From NCBI GenBank assembly GCA_034770075.1, contig CM068388.1, forward strand, positions 65,272,889 through 65,336,888: a stretch of DNA of 64,000 bases, in the 5' to 3' direction. Of this stretch, positions 44,541 to 56,121 are shown in pieces. The number at the start of each line of letters is the position of its first letter. The stretch's first letter is position 1. The stretch comes from Aralia elata (Eukaryota > Streptophyta > Magnoliopsida > Apiales > Araliaceae). Below the pieces are notes generated by a model. That model searched no databases, was not told the origin of the DNA, and saw only the letters and a program-made list of their open reading frames with translations. The translations under genes were made by a program, and so were the position numbers.

Positions 44541-45591
44541 TTTCTGCCTTCCTAGACGATCCCTGTAGGATGAGGGAAACATCTTCTTCCTTTTTCTTTT
44601 GGACCCTACGGGAAGTGCTGCCATAGTTTCCACTTTGGATTTGCTCTGCAGCTGTTTCCAAAGCCATGAAATCCCGAATTTTGCCAGACTTCAACCCCAT
44701 ATCCACCATTTCTCCGTGTTTAAGCATCTCGGCAAAAGGCCTACCAATCCCCGATATAACCCGCTCATAATAAGGAGCCTCTTGAATATCCACGAAGGTC
44801 ATCACCATCTCCGACTCGCTCATTGGGGGATTCACCTGTGCAGCCATACCCCTCCATCGCTGTGCATAGTCCTTGAAAGATTCCCTCGGTTGTTTCTTAA
44901 TTTTCGTCATTTGATATCTGTCAGGGGCCATTTGTGCTTGGAAGCTATACTGTGTTAAGAAGGTGCGGGTCAACTCTTCCCAATTGTGGATCCGGGCATT
45001 ATCAAGACGGGCATACCAGATTCTCGCTTCTCCCGTCAGGCTCTTTTGGAATAATTGCATTCTTAGACCCTCGTCTTCTGCATAAGATCCCAGCTCCCCA
45101 ATATAGATTTTCAGATGTGTATAAGGATCCCCCTTCCCATTGTATTTCTCAAATTCGGGGATTTTAAACTTCTCCGGATATCTGGTTCTGGGGAAGACAC
45201 ACAAATCTGAATAATTAACCCTGCCTAGGGACCCTATGCCTTTCAGAGATTGGATAGTTTCCTCCATTTGCTTCATTTTCCTTCGAAGGTCATCAGTGTC
45301 CCCCTCCTCTGGGATAGTGATCACTGTCCTGTTAAGTGTGGGAACGGCTTTGGGGATGACTGGCTCGCCCTTGAGCTGGGGTTGGTCATCTTTAAAAAGG
45401 ATTGCACCACTTTTAGGAGGATTCTGGTCACCCCCTGGTGGTGGTACATTATGTGGTCCATGGTTTGGCGGATCTTGTCTGAGTAGGAACTGTTCTTTTA
45501 GCATTGTGGCCATCTCCAACATCTGTTTTTTAAAATCATCGAATTCCTCCCTAGATATGGAACCAGGATTAGTAGGTGGAACATCAGCCAT
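44524..45591 (-). pseudogene. gag: Gag N-terminal part (element B)
   Basis: 355 codons from MADVPPTNPGSISREEF to a TAG where A has CAG. It contains the gag core (KYNGKGDPYTHLKIYIGELG, GEARIWYARLDNARIHNWEE, YAQRWRGMAAQV). Directly downstream a 13-nt deletion shifts the frame, so two independent lesions separate it from the protease. Confidence 0.88.
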
Positions 45592-46366
45592 TTCAGATGT
45601 AGAAACTTGGGCCCTCTTAGATTGTGAACGTGTTTGAGGAGCAATCCTACAAAAAAACGGTTTGGAGTTTAATCTTTGGGAAATGAAAGATGTGGATGCA
45701 TGCTAAAGCAGTAACTTTTGTGTTTTTGGGTTTTTTAATCTTTCTCTGCAAAACAACATGTTAGCGATCCCTTTATTGCAATGATAAATGCTAGACATGA
45801 CATTATTATGCTTCCCCAGCTGTTCCCTGCAAAACATAGAGGTTAGTAATTTCTTTTGACAAAAAGGGGAGGTATATATGAATTTTGAATGGGACTATGA
45901 CATTTATACGTGCGAACGTAAAAAGGCATGAAGAGACTTTTCCTTCGCTGGGTTAATCTGAGGCTGACCTATCCTAAGGTTACTCTCGCGGGTTTTTCGG
46001 CATGAAGGTCCCCAAATCTTCGCAATCTACTCGTCTGAGTCCTTTCGATTGGAGCGGATTTGGGTGGTGCGTTTCCTGAGCCATCTCCGGGGAGCAGCCC
46101 CTTCGAGTCCAGTAATAAGCAATCGACAGGTTCACCTCAGGAGGAGGTACTCTCTCAACATACATTCACATTCATCGTCCTCACCGTATGCAAATGATTT
46201 ACTTTAAAGTAAAACAATTCCATTCAATCATTCATTCATTGGACAAAAGCACACATTCACACAACAATAAGTAAAACAAGTCAGAATATCACACGTACAT
46301 ACACATTTATGAATTTTAAAGGATAGGATAGCATCAAGATTTGAACGCAGCTTAAGCCCTCTAATG
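45592..46366 (-). other. 5' untranslated leader of element B
   Basis: Same organisation as in A: A/T-rich sequence near gag, the 61-codon ORF (45980-46165), then about 200 nt to the PBS. No other feature recognised. Confidence 0.7.
45980..46165 (-). CDS. Conserved 61-codon upstream ORF in the leader (element B)
   Basis: Same start, length and stop as in A and C. It begins MYVERVPPPEVNLSIAYYW and ends KNPRE. It is intact although gag and pol of this copy are broken. No domain recognised; the substitution pattern compared with A looks close to neutral. Confidence 0.4.
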   Translation of the reverse strand: MYVERVPPPEVNLSIAYYWTRRGCSPEMAQETHHPNPLQSKGLRRVDCEDLGTFMPKNPRE

Positions 46367-46384
46367 TCCCCAGCAGAGTCGCCA
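46367..46384 (-). other. Primer binding site of element B
   Basis: TGGCGACTCTGCTGGGGA on the minus strand, 2 nt from the LTR end, identical to A. Arg-type tRNA primer inferred. Confidence 0.85.
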
Positions 46385-46386
46385 GC

Positions 46387-48527
46387 TGTCGACGCCGGGA
46401 GGAATCGCTTTCCTATGCTAGTTGTGCCTTTTCCAATTTTAGCCTTTTCAATTAGATGATCTTTTGGAAAAGGTCGGCATTAATGTCGACGGGGTTTTGA
46501 AATATCGTTTTTTGTGATGAGCCAATTAACCAGAGTCGCCAGTTGGTATATTTGAAATGGATGTACCAACTCATCCGAGTTTTCGTTTTTTATAAATCGC
46601 TGGCTCATATGTGACTCCAAATTAATTGGTCTGCAAACCGAGATTCATAGAGTTCGGGGGCTTGCTTAAGCGAGGGGAAGGTGTTAGGCACCCCCCGACT
46701 TCCGTGAAATACGGTTACCGCAATCTTGATGCTTTCCTATCCTTTAATTCATGAAATGTGCGTGTATGCGTGTGTGTGTGTGTGTGTGCCTATGTGAATG
46801 TTGTGGTGAGTTTTGCATGAAAAAGAAACATTTGGTGTTTTGTGGAAAAGACGTGTTTTATTTTGAGAATGCTTCGGAATGTCTTTTCGGCATACACGAG
46901 AAGGCTTTATGAGAAAAGATTTGATTTTAAATTGTCAAAAGCCATGGGATTTTCTTTAGGTGTCGTTTTGGCAAAACAAGAGTTTTAAACCCTCGTCAAA
47001 ATAGGAATCGAGATCTATACGTTGCTTTCATAACTCAAATGATGGGCAACCTCTAGGATCTCTTTCAGCCTATGCACCAAGGTTTAATAAAACATTATTT
47101 ATTTTATAAAACCATTTTTGTGACGTTTGGAAACGACTTTTCTTTAGCCTTCTCGTTTGAATAGGAATCGATATTCATTAACACTTCCATTTTTTATCCT
47201 CGTGATGCTAATAACCTAATTTGATTGATTTTACAAAAGTCTTCATCGTTTAGCTTTGAAATCAATTTTACGTCATAAGCCAATTCAAAGCATTAAAATG
47301 CGTTGGGGCTATTCATGGGCATGTAAGCCATCAAAATAACCCCAAACGCCCACAATCACATACTTTCACTATGACGGGGCCTTAACCACGATTCTCGCCT
47401 TGGCGTCGTTTTAAGGCCCGACGATTACATATGTACAATGAAAACTACATCATTCCTACTATCTACATTAAAAGACGTCCATCATCGGATTTGGACCACG
47501 GGGTCGCTTTCCTAGGCTCACACCCAAATTTCCACACACCCACAACCGGATATTACAAGAGATAACCAACACGGATAATCTAACAATACCAAGACATCCT
47601 AAAATAACGATCTAAAGGAACCAGGCCCAATATAGCACCGTAAAACAAAACAAAAAATCAATAAATGAATATCATCGGGTTATTAGAAAGAATTTTGTTC
47701 CGATGGAACCCTCACTAATAATCCCTAATTCATTGTTCCACCATAAATTACATGAAAAACTACATTTAATTTGACCAAATGATATGATAGAAATTGCAAA
47801 AATAAGGAGATTTTCACCTTGCAAATGATATCAAAATGGATGTAAACTTGTGTATTTTGAATAGAAGGGGAAGTATATGTGATACAATCAAATCAAAAGA
47901 GTATTATTTCTCTCTTTTTTCTTCCTTTCTCTCCTATTTTGTTGCAAAATTTTGCTATTTTTCTCTCAACTTCTGAGCTGCTGCTGCTGTTTTTTTCTTC
48001 TCCTTCTCGCCTGATTCAACCTTTGTATGCTGATGAGGGAATGAGCTGAAATAGGCTGGCCAAAGCCAGCCGCAGATGGATCTGCGGCTGGCCGCAGATG
48101 GATCTGCGGCTGGCCGCAGATGGATCTGCGGCTGGCTGGCCGCCAACCTTCCACTCAACTGAATTTCGGTTTCCGTGTTTCGAGTTCCGTGTTTTCAAAA
48201 GGCGCACTCATTGGACGCAGATCAATCCGCGGCTGGCTGGCTTGACTTTCTCGGTTTTCGTGCCACGCCTCGATTCTCGTATTATGACGTCGGTTTTCGC
48301 CGACAGGCTTGTATTTTGCAGTCCGGGAATCACTGGGAGACGTGCCACATCATTCGGGAATGCTCATTTCGGCCGGCCTTGTTGTCACGTCGGTTTTGGT
48401 TATAAATCGTTGTGGTGACGTCGAGTGCTCGTACTTGTCCAGCCTTTGCTCTCGCAGGCCGGTTCATTTGCCGAATTTGCCCTCCTGTCACGGTTAGTAT
48501 ACGAAGTGCAAAATTTGGGTGTCTACA
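46387..48527 (-). repeat. 5' LTR of element B (2141 bp)
   Basis: Ends as in the 3' LTR. It is 28 bp longer, mainly from one extra 22-bp palindrome unit (three units at 48069-48132) and a longer (GT)n tract near 46768-46788. A PBS-like 12-mer sits at 46530-46541. Confidence 0.95.
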
Positions 48528-48532
48528 ATATA

Positions 48533-48899
48533 TACATACTGTTCAACACATACATGTATTACATATTAGCTCCACGTAATATAATACATTCAATACATTA
48601 TAATGTATTACACCAAAAATCTTTTCTATACAAATGGAAGCTATACATTAAATAAATAAAAAATTATTTAATATAATAATTTCACCATATTAAAATAATC
48701 TATAAATTATTTCAATTCAACTCATTTAATGTATACATCAATTCAGTATACATGAATTGTTTCTAACAATTTATTCTCATGCATTAAAATATATATATTA
48801 ATATATTCACCACACCACATACAATATAATTAAAAAATAAAAATTTATTTTAATAAAAATCTATATTCTAATAATTATCTGAAAATTCAAATTGTTACA
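48533..48899 (-). mobile_element. Solo LTR F, part 3 of 3 (5' end of the LTR)
   Basis: AT-rich. Its end, read on the minus strand, is TGTAACAATTTGAATTTTC followed by text resembling the start of the D LTR (TGTGACAACCCGGATTTTT...AATTATT). The adjoining tccgc (48900-48904) matches cccgc at 17496-17500 in 4 of 5 bases. Rejoining the two flanks restores a copia gag start in frame, which supports this end. Confidence 0.72.
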
Positions 48900-48924
48900 T
48901 CCGCAATGATAGTAAATTAGACAT
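48900..48924 (-). pseudogene. First codons of the Ty1/copia gag (relic)
   Basis: On the minus strand ATG at 48924 starts MSNLLSLR, which continues in frame across the F target site into GILDAN at 17500. This is a typical copia gag beginning. Only 25 bp lie on this side of solo LTR F. Confidence 0.75.
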
Positions 48925-49545
48925 TGTAAAATTCTGTAAATAAATTTGTAATTAACAACATTTTAGCATATAAAATGATATTAATTACCAAAATAAATTA
49001 GGTCTTTATTTAAATTGGTATATCCCACTATTGTTTTCAAACTATATTACCCTCATAATATATTGTTCGACAAATCTAATTTGCTAGTGAGAATAAGAAT
49101 CCTATTTCAAATGTATATAGCCTTGTGTGTGCACAACAAACTATATATAAATAAATAGGTAGACAACTATTGTCAATTACATCACCATGTAACTCCTTGT
49201 ATTTTACCTCTTAGATCATAATGGTCAAGTGTAAATTAAGTCTAACTTAGCAATTCTATATATGTGAAGAGAAAAATATCGTCCTTGTGTGTGCACAACA
49301 AAACAGTAATGTTCAATTCCTTAATAAACAACAAATGTGATAAAACAACATCTTAAATATTTAATACTTATCTTGTGTGTGCACAACAAACTCATATTAA
49401 ATATTTAATACTCTGTCGCTTTACCATGGTAGAAGGCGACGTTCGATATTCCAAATATCTTTGAACGTTACAACTTAATATGCTTTATTTGAGGGTTTTT
49501 GTTATTATTTGTCTCATCTTGTTTAGCGCGCGCACACACACACAC

Positions 49546-49593
<48 letters not shown>

Positions 49594-50865
49594 CGCGTCA
49601 TGTTAATTAACATGCGAAGAATGTTGTATAATATATATATATATATATAATAAACATGCACATATAGAATACTATATTCTACCCGGATTGATTATGGACT
49701 TTTATTCTAATTTGGTTCACTTGAGCCACCAAGTGAACCAAAAGGTCAAACTTAGGGTACAAGAACTGAATTTAAATATAACCATTACATTTAAACCTGG
49801 GCTTCATTACAAACGGGTCTTCACGCACTCCTTGCTCCTTGGTCTCCAATTCTTCAAGTAATTCTAACTAATCCTATTACAAAAACTATTTACTGTAAAT
49901 AGAAACCTTGATCAGCAGTCAAGGGGAAGTACATAGGAGGGAGATAGTATTTACATCAAGAAAAACTAGAGAAGACGAGGTACGTAGACCCCATTTATAA
50001 AACTCATTCATTTAAGCATTCACTTAAAATAAATCAAATCACATATTGGTCAATAGTCCATAATCAGTCCCATTTATAATCATACATATCACCATATGTA
50101 TCAATAAACAACATTCATCTCATTAATAATAAAACCATTCCATATATGCATTGATATCATTTAATGGGCAATATTAGTTAGTATAAAATTCAATACCAAA
50201 TCAAATTAATTAGCATGAAATCCAATTTCAACTCCAATTTGTTTAGTATAAAATCAAATTTCAACTCTAATTAGTTATCATGAAATCTAATTCCAACTCT
50301 AATTAGTTATCATGAAATCCGATTTTGAATCAAAATAAACTCTTTTATTTTAATCCAATTTTAAATCAAAATAAACTCATTTATTTTAATTTAACCAATT
50401 TTGAATAAAAATAAACTCCTTTATTTTTAATCAAGTTCCAAATCAAAATAAACCACTTAATTCTTAATTTAGAATTTCTGAAAAAACATGGAATCCTATT
50501 CCAAATAAAAATAAACTCCTTTAATTTAGTCAAATTTCAAAAAATTTCAAAATTGTACAAAAAATGAACCAACAAGTCTTCAAGTGCCGCGACTCAAAGA
50601 TTTGTGCATCGCGACCCTCAAAGGAAAGCGTCGCGGCTCACGAAATTGAGCGCCAAGGCCCTAGCCCAGCGCCGCGGCTCACACAAATGAGCGTCGCGAC
50701 GCAAAAGCTCTGTTCGTTCGTTTCTGATTTTTTCAGATCGCAATTTTTAAGTTTTCTCCCAAAAAACATAACTCTATACTAACAATTATGCCCAATTAAA
50801 TTGTTCTAAGCACATACCCATACATATACGGAATCAAAACAATTAATAATCCGCATAAAGTTTGA
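48925..50865 (-). other. Leader region of the copia relic, AT-rich, non-coding
   Basis: Lies between copia PBS and gag ATG. It contains three copies of a 19-bp motif (49122-49140, 49284-49302, 49372-49390), an (AC)n(AT)n microsatellite, repetitive caattttgaatcaaaataaac-like text at 50310-50530, and a GC-rich patch with palindrome at 50691-50702. At 1.9 kb it is long for a copia leader, so another unrecognised insertion is possible. Confidence 0.55.
49527..49650. repeat. Microsatellite (GC)n(AC)n(AT)n and a second AT run
   Basis: Alternating gc, then ac, then more than 20 at dinucleotides up to 49590. A second at run follows at 49631-49650. Confidence 0.9.
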
Positions 50866-50877
50866 CTCTTGATACCA
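50866..50877 (-). other. Primer binding site of the copia relic
   Basis: Minus-strand TGGTATCAAGAG. The first 8 bases match the initiator tRNA-Met primer site. It is 1 nt from the LTR end. Confidence 0.65.
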
Positions 50878-50878
50878 C

Positions 50879-52454
50879 TATTAGGTTTGTAATATCCATG
50901 AGTATACAATCAAATTGCATATAAGCAGCGAAAGCATGGTAAATCAGAATTTAAAAATTTACAAACCATAACCAGAATCGATCTTTATGCGCAATTATTA
51001 ATTAACAAAGAAAGATAAAGAATTATACCCTCGTAGATCAAAGCTTCCTCGAGTACAAGTTCAACTCCAAATCCTTCGCGTTCTCCTTGAATCCCACTGA
51101 TTAGATTCCTTATTTTGATCAATGCAAGCAACCCAAGTGTTTGGCCTCTAGAGGTGATCCACCAAGGAATAATATCCATTCAAGAAGATGGGTGTGTTGG
51201 CAAAATCCTAGTTTTCTCTCTCTAGAGAATATGTAAGTACTCTCCCAAATCTAGTAGAAGAATGTGTAACCCGAATCCATGATAAGACTCAACTTATTTA
51301 TAGATGTAGGCAACCCTCCTAAACTATTTAGGAATAGGGTTTTATTTTAATTAAACTCTTTTAATTAATTAAACCCCTAATCCAATTAAGAATTTATGAG
51401 AGTACTTGCATCAATTAATTCCTAAACCATTTAGAAATTAAATAATAATAATAGTAATAATATTAATAAGACTCCTCTTATTAATTTATATTTAATATTT
51501 TCAAAATATTAAATAATAAACATTAAGCTATTTAATTTATTCTATCACCATAGCATAAATTAAATATATTTAACATATTATTACGATTATGCCATTTACT
51601 TCTTAAATAAATATTTTTCTTTTGCGGTGTGACTCTTTAGGTTCTCCATATTAAACCGGTTGTGAATAAATTAATTAGAACAATTTTAATCATATTTAAA
51701 TAAATAAATTAAACTATTTAATTCATTTAAATAAATAATATTTATTCTACAATAAGGGTAAGCCTCCTTAGCGATCAACGACTTTTCAGATAATATAGAT
51801 TTCAACATTAATCATAAAAGAACCTTTTAGTGAATAGTTACCGTACAATTCAATCCTTCTATCATACAATGTCCCAATTAAATATAAGAAATGGAATTAC
51901 TGTCAAGTCTTATTTTATTTAATTATATGTATTTCGATCTTTAAATGCACAACTCTAATTAATGAAAATTAGAAACTACTTTCTAATTTCATTCTGCTTT
52001 GGCCAAAGACTACTGAGTTGTCATTAATCAAATCACATAGGACATTTCTCTTCTTTTACTAGAAGTGATATATTCTTTGTTGACCATTCATTATCTTCAT
52101 GTACAACTTATTATACCCAAGCATACCCTATGTTATATCCTAAAGGTATTAAGGAATATGTCAAAGTATAACTCATCATACACAAGATACTATGATGATC
52201 TCAAGTCTAAGGATCACTTGTACTACTATCACATAAGGAATTCCTATTGATAGGCTAGTAAAACTCCATTAGGTATTCCTTTAGCAAGTCATGTTCAGTG
52301 AACTTATTCTCTAATAAGCACCTACATACTTGCTTTAGTGTCTCTACACAAATGATTATGAGATCAATCATCCTCTTCATAAGAGCAAACAAAGTATGTA
52401 CTAATCTATCCGGATTCACTAATCCCCTTTTTCAGTAATCCACTGATTAGGAAC
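50879..52454 (-). repeat. 5' LTR of the Ty1/copia relic (about 1.58 kb)
   Basis: The plus-strand left end tattaggtttgtaatatcc corresponds to a copia LTR 3' end (expected TGTTAGGTTTG, here TG mutated to TA). The right end ...ctgattaggaac corresponds to a 5' end TGTTCCTAATCAG whose last base or bases are separated by element E. A TATA box lies on the minus strand near 51295-51305. Element E is inserted at the very end of this LTR. Confidence 0.7.
51295..51305 (-). promoter_or_regulatory. TATA box of the copia LTR
   Basis: Minus-strand CTATAAATAAG, about 1150 bp from the LTR 5' end and followed by a leader-like stretch. Position fits the LTR promoter. Confidence 0.5.
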
Positions 52455-52690
52455 TGTAATATCCCAGATATTTCGAAAATTTAAAATAAGAATTTAATAA
52501 ATAAAATTCTTATTAAGGGATGAAGTAGATTTGGACATATATGTATATATGTGTTTCATATAATGTGAAGTATGTGATTTTGGGTAATAGATTAAATGTG
52601 TATATATGATGTGAAATATATACATATATTGGGTAAAATTAACTAATTAATTAATATTAATTGATTGAAATTAAATTGAAATTATATTTT

Positions 52691-52810
52691 CACGTGATCA
52701 CTATTCACGTAAGTACTATTCACGTGATCACTATTCACGTAAGTACTATTCACGCGATCACTATTCATGTGGGTACTATTCACGTGGGTACTATTCACGT
52801 GGGGACTATT
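52691..52810 (+). repeat. 15-bp tandem array with CACGTG (G-box) cores, 8 units, in U3 of E
   Basis: Units of the form CACGTGATCACTATT or CACGTAAGTACTATT follow each other without gaps. Four of the eight keep CACGTG; others have CACGTA, CACGCG or CATGTG. The 3' LTR has 12 units (58739-58918). Located about 670-790 bp upstream of the TATA box. CACGTG is the binding core of plant bZIP and bHLH factors, so an enhancer role is likely but inferred. Confidence 0.85.
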
Positions 52811-53482
52811 CACGATAAAAACGCTTTCTTCGATTTTAGAATTACGTCATAGCGTTTATATGAGGTTACGAGGTGTAATATCTAATAGAAATTCATAAAA
52901 GAAAAGAATTAGTTTTTTTTTTCTTCCGGCTAATCGATCAAAATACGAAAGTAAATTGTGTATAATACGAAATATTATACGAGTAGAATGCGAGTATAAT
53001 ATGAAATATTATACGAGTAGAATGCAAGAATAATACGAGCTGGACACAAAAATTATACGGTATAAATACGAAATTACTATTCATACGAAAGTACTATTCA
53101 TACAAAAATACTATTCATTTATACGAAAAGTCGAATTTGGAGAAAAAGTTAACTAAGTTATTTAGCAAATAAGTAAAGAAAAACTAAATTAAACTAATTA
53201 AATCCTAATTAAAGGTTAAGTTAGATTAGTTTAAGGGGGCCAATCTTCGTGATATATAATCGACCAATCGTAGCAAAAAATGATGTAAGCATGATGTAGC
53301 ATGACATAAGGCTCAAAGAAGCACAAAAGATGATGTAAACATGATGTGGCATGACATAAGGTCCAAAGAAACACAAAGGTGATGTCATCATAATGATGTC
53401 ACAGGTACTAAGGTGTAAATAATGAGGTACCAAAGTGTAATAAACCAAGCCCTTAATGTGCAATTAATGAAACTTAGTTTTT

Positions 53483-53492
53483 CTATAAATAG
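53483..53492 (+). promoter_or_regulatory. TATA box of the element E 5' LTR
   Basis: CTATAAATAG, followed about 30 bp downstream by the likely start region (tcattattttcatac). Identical in the 3' LTR at 59591-59600. Confidence 0.6.
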
Positions 53493-53694
53493 AGAGCTCT
53501 CCATTCATTATTTTCATACATTTCAAGAGTTAGAGTTACTCTACACAAATAATTTGAGAGCTATAGTGAGAGAAAAAAATATAATATATAGACATATATT
53601 ACTTCGAAGCATAAAAGTGTTACGCGATTGGAAGTAAAGCTAGCAACTACAAGAGATATTACTCTAGTGGTTATTATTTTCATTCTTCTATATA

Positions 53695-54180
53695 TTTACA
53701 AGCAGTTATAATGCCCAAATTATTTTAAGTAAATAGTACAAAAGTCCTATTTACAAGCAGTTATAATGCCCAAATTATTTTAAGTAAATAGTATAAAAGT
53801 TCTATTTACAAGCAGTTATAATGCCCAAATTATTTTAAGTAAATAGTACAAAAGTCCTATTTACAAGCAGTTATAATGCCCAAATTATTTTAAGTAAATA
53901 GTACAAAAGTCCTATTTACAAACAGTTATAATGCCCAAATTATTTTAAGTAAATAGTATAAAAGTCCTATTTACAAGCAGTGATAATGTTCGATTTTCTT
54001 AAATATAGTTTATGAATATTCATTTTATAAATAGTTATTATGTTCGATTTTTTTTCAAGTATTTATCTGATGAATATTCATTGTATAAGCAGTTATACTG
54101 CTGAATTATTTCATGTATAGTAGAATGAGTCTGATTTGTAAGCGGTTATAATGACCGAAATAATATTAAAAAAAAACAAT
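53695..54180 (+). repeat. 55-bp tandem array downstream of the TATA box (5' LTR of E)
   Basis: Five near-identical 55-bp units start at 53695, 53750, 53805, 53860 and 53915 (core TTTACAAGCAGTTATAATGC). About four more diverged units up to 54180 keep the AAGCAGTTATAATG-like motif. It lies in the transcribed part, so the RNA carries it at both ends. The 3' LTR has the same number of intact units from 59802. Confidence 0.88.
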
Positions 54181-55154
54181 GTGGGTGAAAGGTTATATTT
54201 CAAATAAAAAGAAATATATTAAAGTGTTTAGTAAAGGAAGTGATTTATTAAAGCCGGATTATGATTAATTGGTTATTCAACGTGACTTAAATGTGTAGGT
54301 CAATTGAAGGATAAGTTAATAACGTTATATTTAAACAACATAACAGGCAAGTATCCTAACTTCATTCGATTTCTACATTGAATGTAAGTTTCCTAACTTG
54401 TGCAATTATTATTCCGTACAAGTTCTTATGATGATGATGTTATAACTTACACAAGTTTACCTTTTGTGCAAGTTCTTAACCCTAAACTTCTTACGTTATT
54501 GCAAGTTTCCTAACTCAAACTTGAGTTAATATTTTCAAGCATGTTAGTGGTTTAATTATTGTCAATTATTCCACCTCAGTGAAATATATTGTTAATCGCA
54601 CTTAGTGCAAGTTGAATATGTTCACGTGGTATAAAAGGCTGATCACCTTGATTACCAAATTTGTTCATGGTCATTGTTGGCCACTCAGCGTTATTGATTC
54701 AGTTATTCGTTTATTGAAATTTGATTATCGTTCTTTCACAATTGTTATATATTGTTGAAAATTCGAAAGCCTATTCTTTTTCAATCATGATATATCTTTC
54801 TTGTATTTAAACTTGCTGAGCAAAGTAGTTGCTCACTCTTGCTATATCATGATAATATTTCAGTTAAGCCCAAGTGCTTCAGGAAGGACAAAGCCAAGAG
54901 GAAACGTTCTACGGAAACTTAATATGTGTTAACTATTATGTTATCTTATGAAAATGATTATGTAAACCTTTTGAGTTATTAAGGTATGTATTGGGTTAAG
55001 GTTGTAGACCTTGGGAAATGTTGTAGAATACTCTGAAATAAACAATGTATGTTTATATTTTCTGCATTAGTTATAGAACATGTATACGAAGATGATGTAT
55101 CGTGACGCACCAAGTTAGAGGTTCAAGGGACACGGATTTGGGGGCATTACAGGT

Positions 55155-55166
55155 TGGTATCAGAGC
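55155..55166 (+). other. Primer binding site of element E
   Basis: TGGTATCAGAGC, complementary to the initiator tRNA-Met 3' end, 3 nt after the LTR. Confidence 0.85.
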
Positions 55167-55599
55167 TGTAGGTTATAGTTCTAAGGTAAGAGTATCTTAG
55201 GATATAACCTAAAAAGATTAAGCCTTATTTAAAAATCCTAGAGGCTAAGTTGGCCAATAGAGGGCACAAGTGATGTAGGAGCCAACTATAGGCCGAATAT
55301 AGGAGGCGAGAACTTTAGTAGACTCGTTGAAATTAATTCCCCCAAAAGCGGATCTTGTCCCCTTGCTTTAACTAATAAATCCTTGCTTTAACCTTATTAA
55401 ATGAATAATTAGGGTTAGAGAAGATAAGTTTGAGAACCTTGGTGGGATCGCCAATGGAAGGTAAAAGAACAGAGAATATTAATTGTGAGTCTGTGAAGTG
55501 GCCTATAAATAAGCCTTCATAGAATTGCGTATTTCTCCAAGTTAGAAGTAAGAAAAAGCAAGAGTAAGCTAGAGAGAAAGATTAATAAAAAAAAGCAAG

Positions 55600-56121
55600 A
55601 TGTCAGGAGATGAAGCACTTAGAGATATCCTGGTAGTTTCGGAGGAGCCGATAACTGTAGAGCCTTTATCTACGGTAGCTCCTGAACCCGAGGATAGGGA
55701 GGAGTCGGTGGAGAATCTATTAACAGCAGTGGTAGATAGGAACATTGAGTTGGAAAATATGGTGCAAGAACTAAAGGCAGAAGTGGAAGAACTCCGATCA
55801 GACAATCAAGAACTAGAGGCAAAAATGGAAGAACTCCGAACAGACAAGTAGGCTATAGAAGCCCATTTGGAAGATGAGATTTTAGAAAAGTTGAGAGCGC
55901 AGGATCAGGCGCATGAATTGGAAGAAGAAGTAAGATGCAAGAACAGGAAGATGGATAGAATGAGGTACGCCTTTAACAAGTTAGTCGGGCGTATTCAGGA
56001 TAGGGTATCCAATTATCCCGAGGAGGAAGATCATACTGGACCCGTCATTAGTAGGGACCAGGTCATGATCATTACCAAGGAGGAACAAGAAGAGGCCATT
56101 GAGCGTGGTCTAGGAGGTTGA
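55600..56121 (+). pseudogene. Coiled-coil ORF of element E (173 codons, one in-frame stop)
   Basis: Starts MSGDEALRDILVVSEEP. It is one frame from 55600 to the stop at 56119-56121, interrupted by TAG at 55849-55851. From about residue 40 it is rich in Glu, Leu, Lys and Arg with heptad-like spacing (ELENMVQELKAEVEELRSD, LRAQDQAHELEEEV), so a long coiled coil is predicted; the end is acidic (TKEEQEEAIERGLGG). It is the only credible coding region in E. No family recognised; it could be a remnant of a gag N-terminus or a private protein of this element family. Confidence 0.55.

Larger units (their letters stand above)
28285..48527 (-). mobile_element. Element B: complete Tat-lineage Ty3/gypsy element (20.2 kb) with antisense genes
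   Basis: Flanked by a perfect 5-bp target duplication atata (28280-28284 and 48528-48532). Sense order on the minus strand: 5' LTR, PBS, leader, gag-pro, intron, pol, conserved spacer, antisense DUF7745-like and PMD-like genes, 70-bp tandem array, PPT with a U3 fragment, a second partial copy of the antisense genes, a short 70-bp array, PPT, 3' LTR. By eye the LTRs differ at about 30 sites in 2.1 kb (about 1.4%), so the insertion is recent. Gag, pol and the antisense genes are all broken. It lies inside solo LTR F. Confidence 0.95.
52455..55151 (+). repeat. 5' LTR of element E (2697 bp)
   Basis: Begins TGTAATATCCCAGATATTT and ends GGGGGCATTACA. U3 (about 1.0 kb) holds the 15-bp G-box array and a TATA box; R/U5 holds a 55-bp tandem array and near 54810 the text GCTGAGCAAAGTAGTTGCTC shared in form with G and D. 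Confidence 0.92.

Noticed and set aside
50564..50782. 72-codon plus-strand ORF in the GC-rich patch of the copia leader
   Set aside because: Opposite strand to the copia element, no domain, single copy.
52661..52852. Plus-strand ORF with repeated TIHVITIHVS text, and its counterpart 58709-58960
   Set aside because: Produced by the 15-bp repeat, which is a multiple of three. It lies in U3 upstream of the TATA box.
53221..53463. 80-codon minus-strand ORF repeated identically at 59329-59571
   Set aside because: Identical only because the two LTRs are copies. It is antisense in U3 next to the promoter, with no family resemblance.
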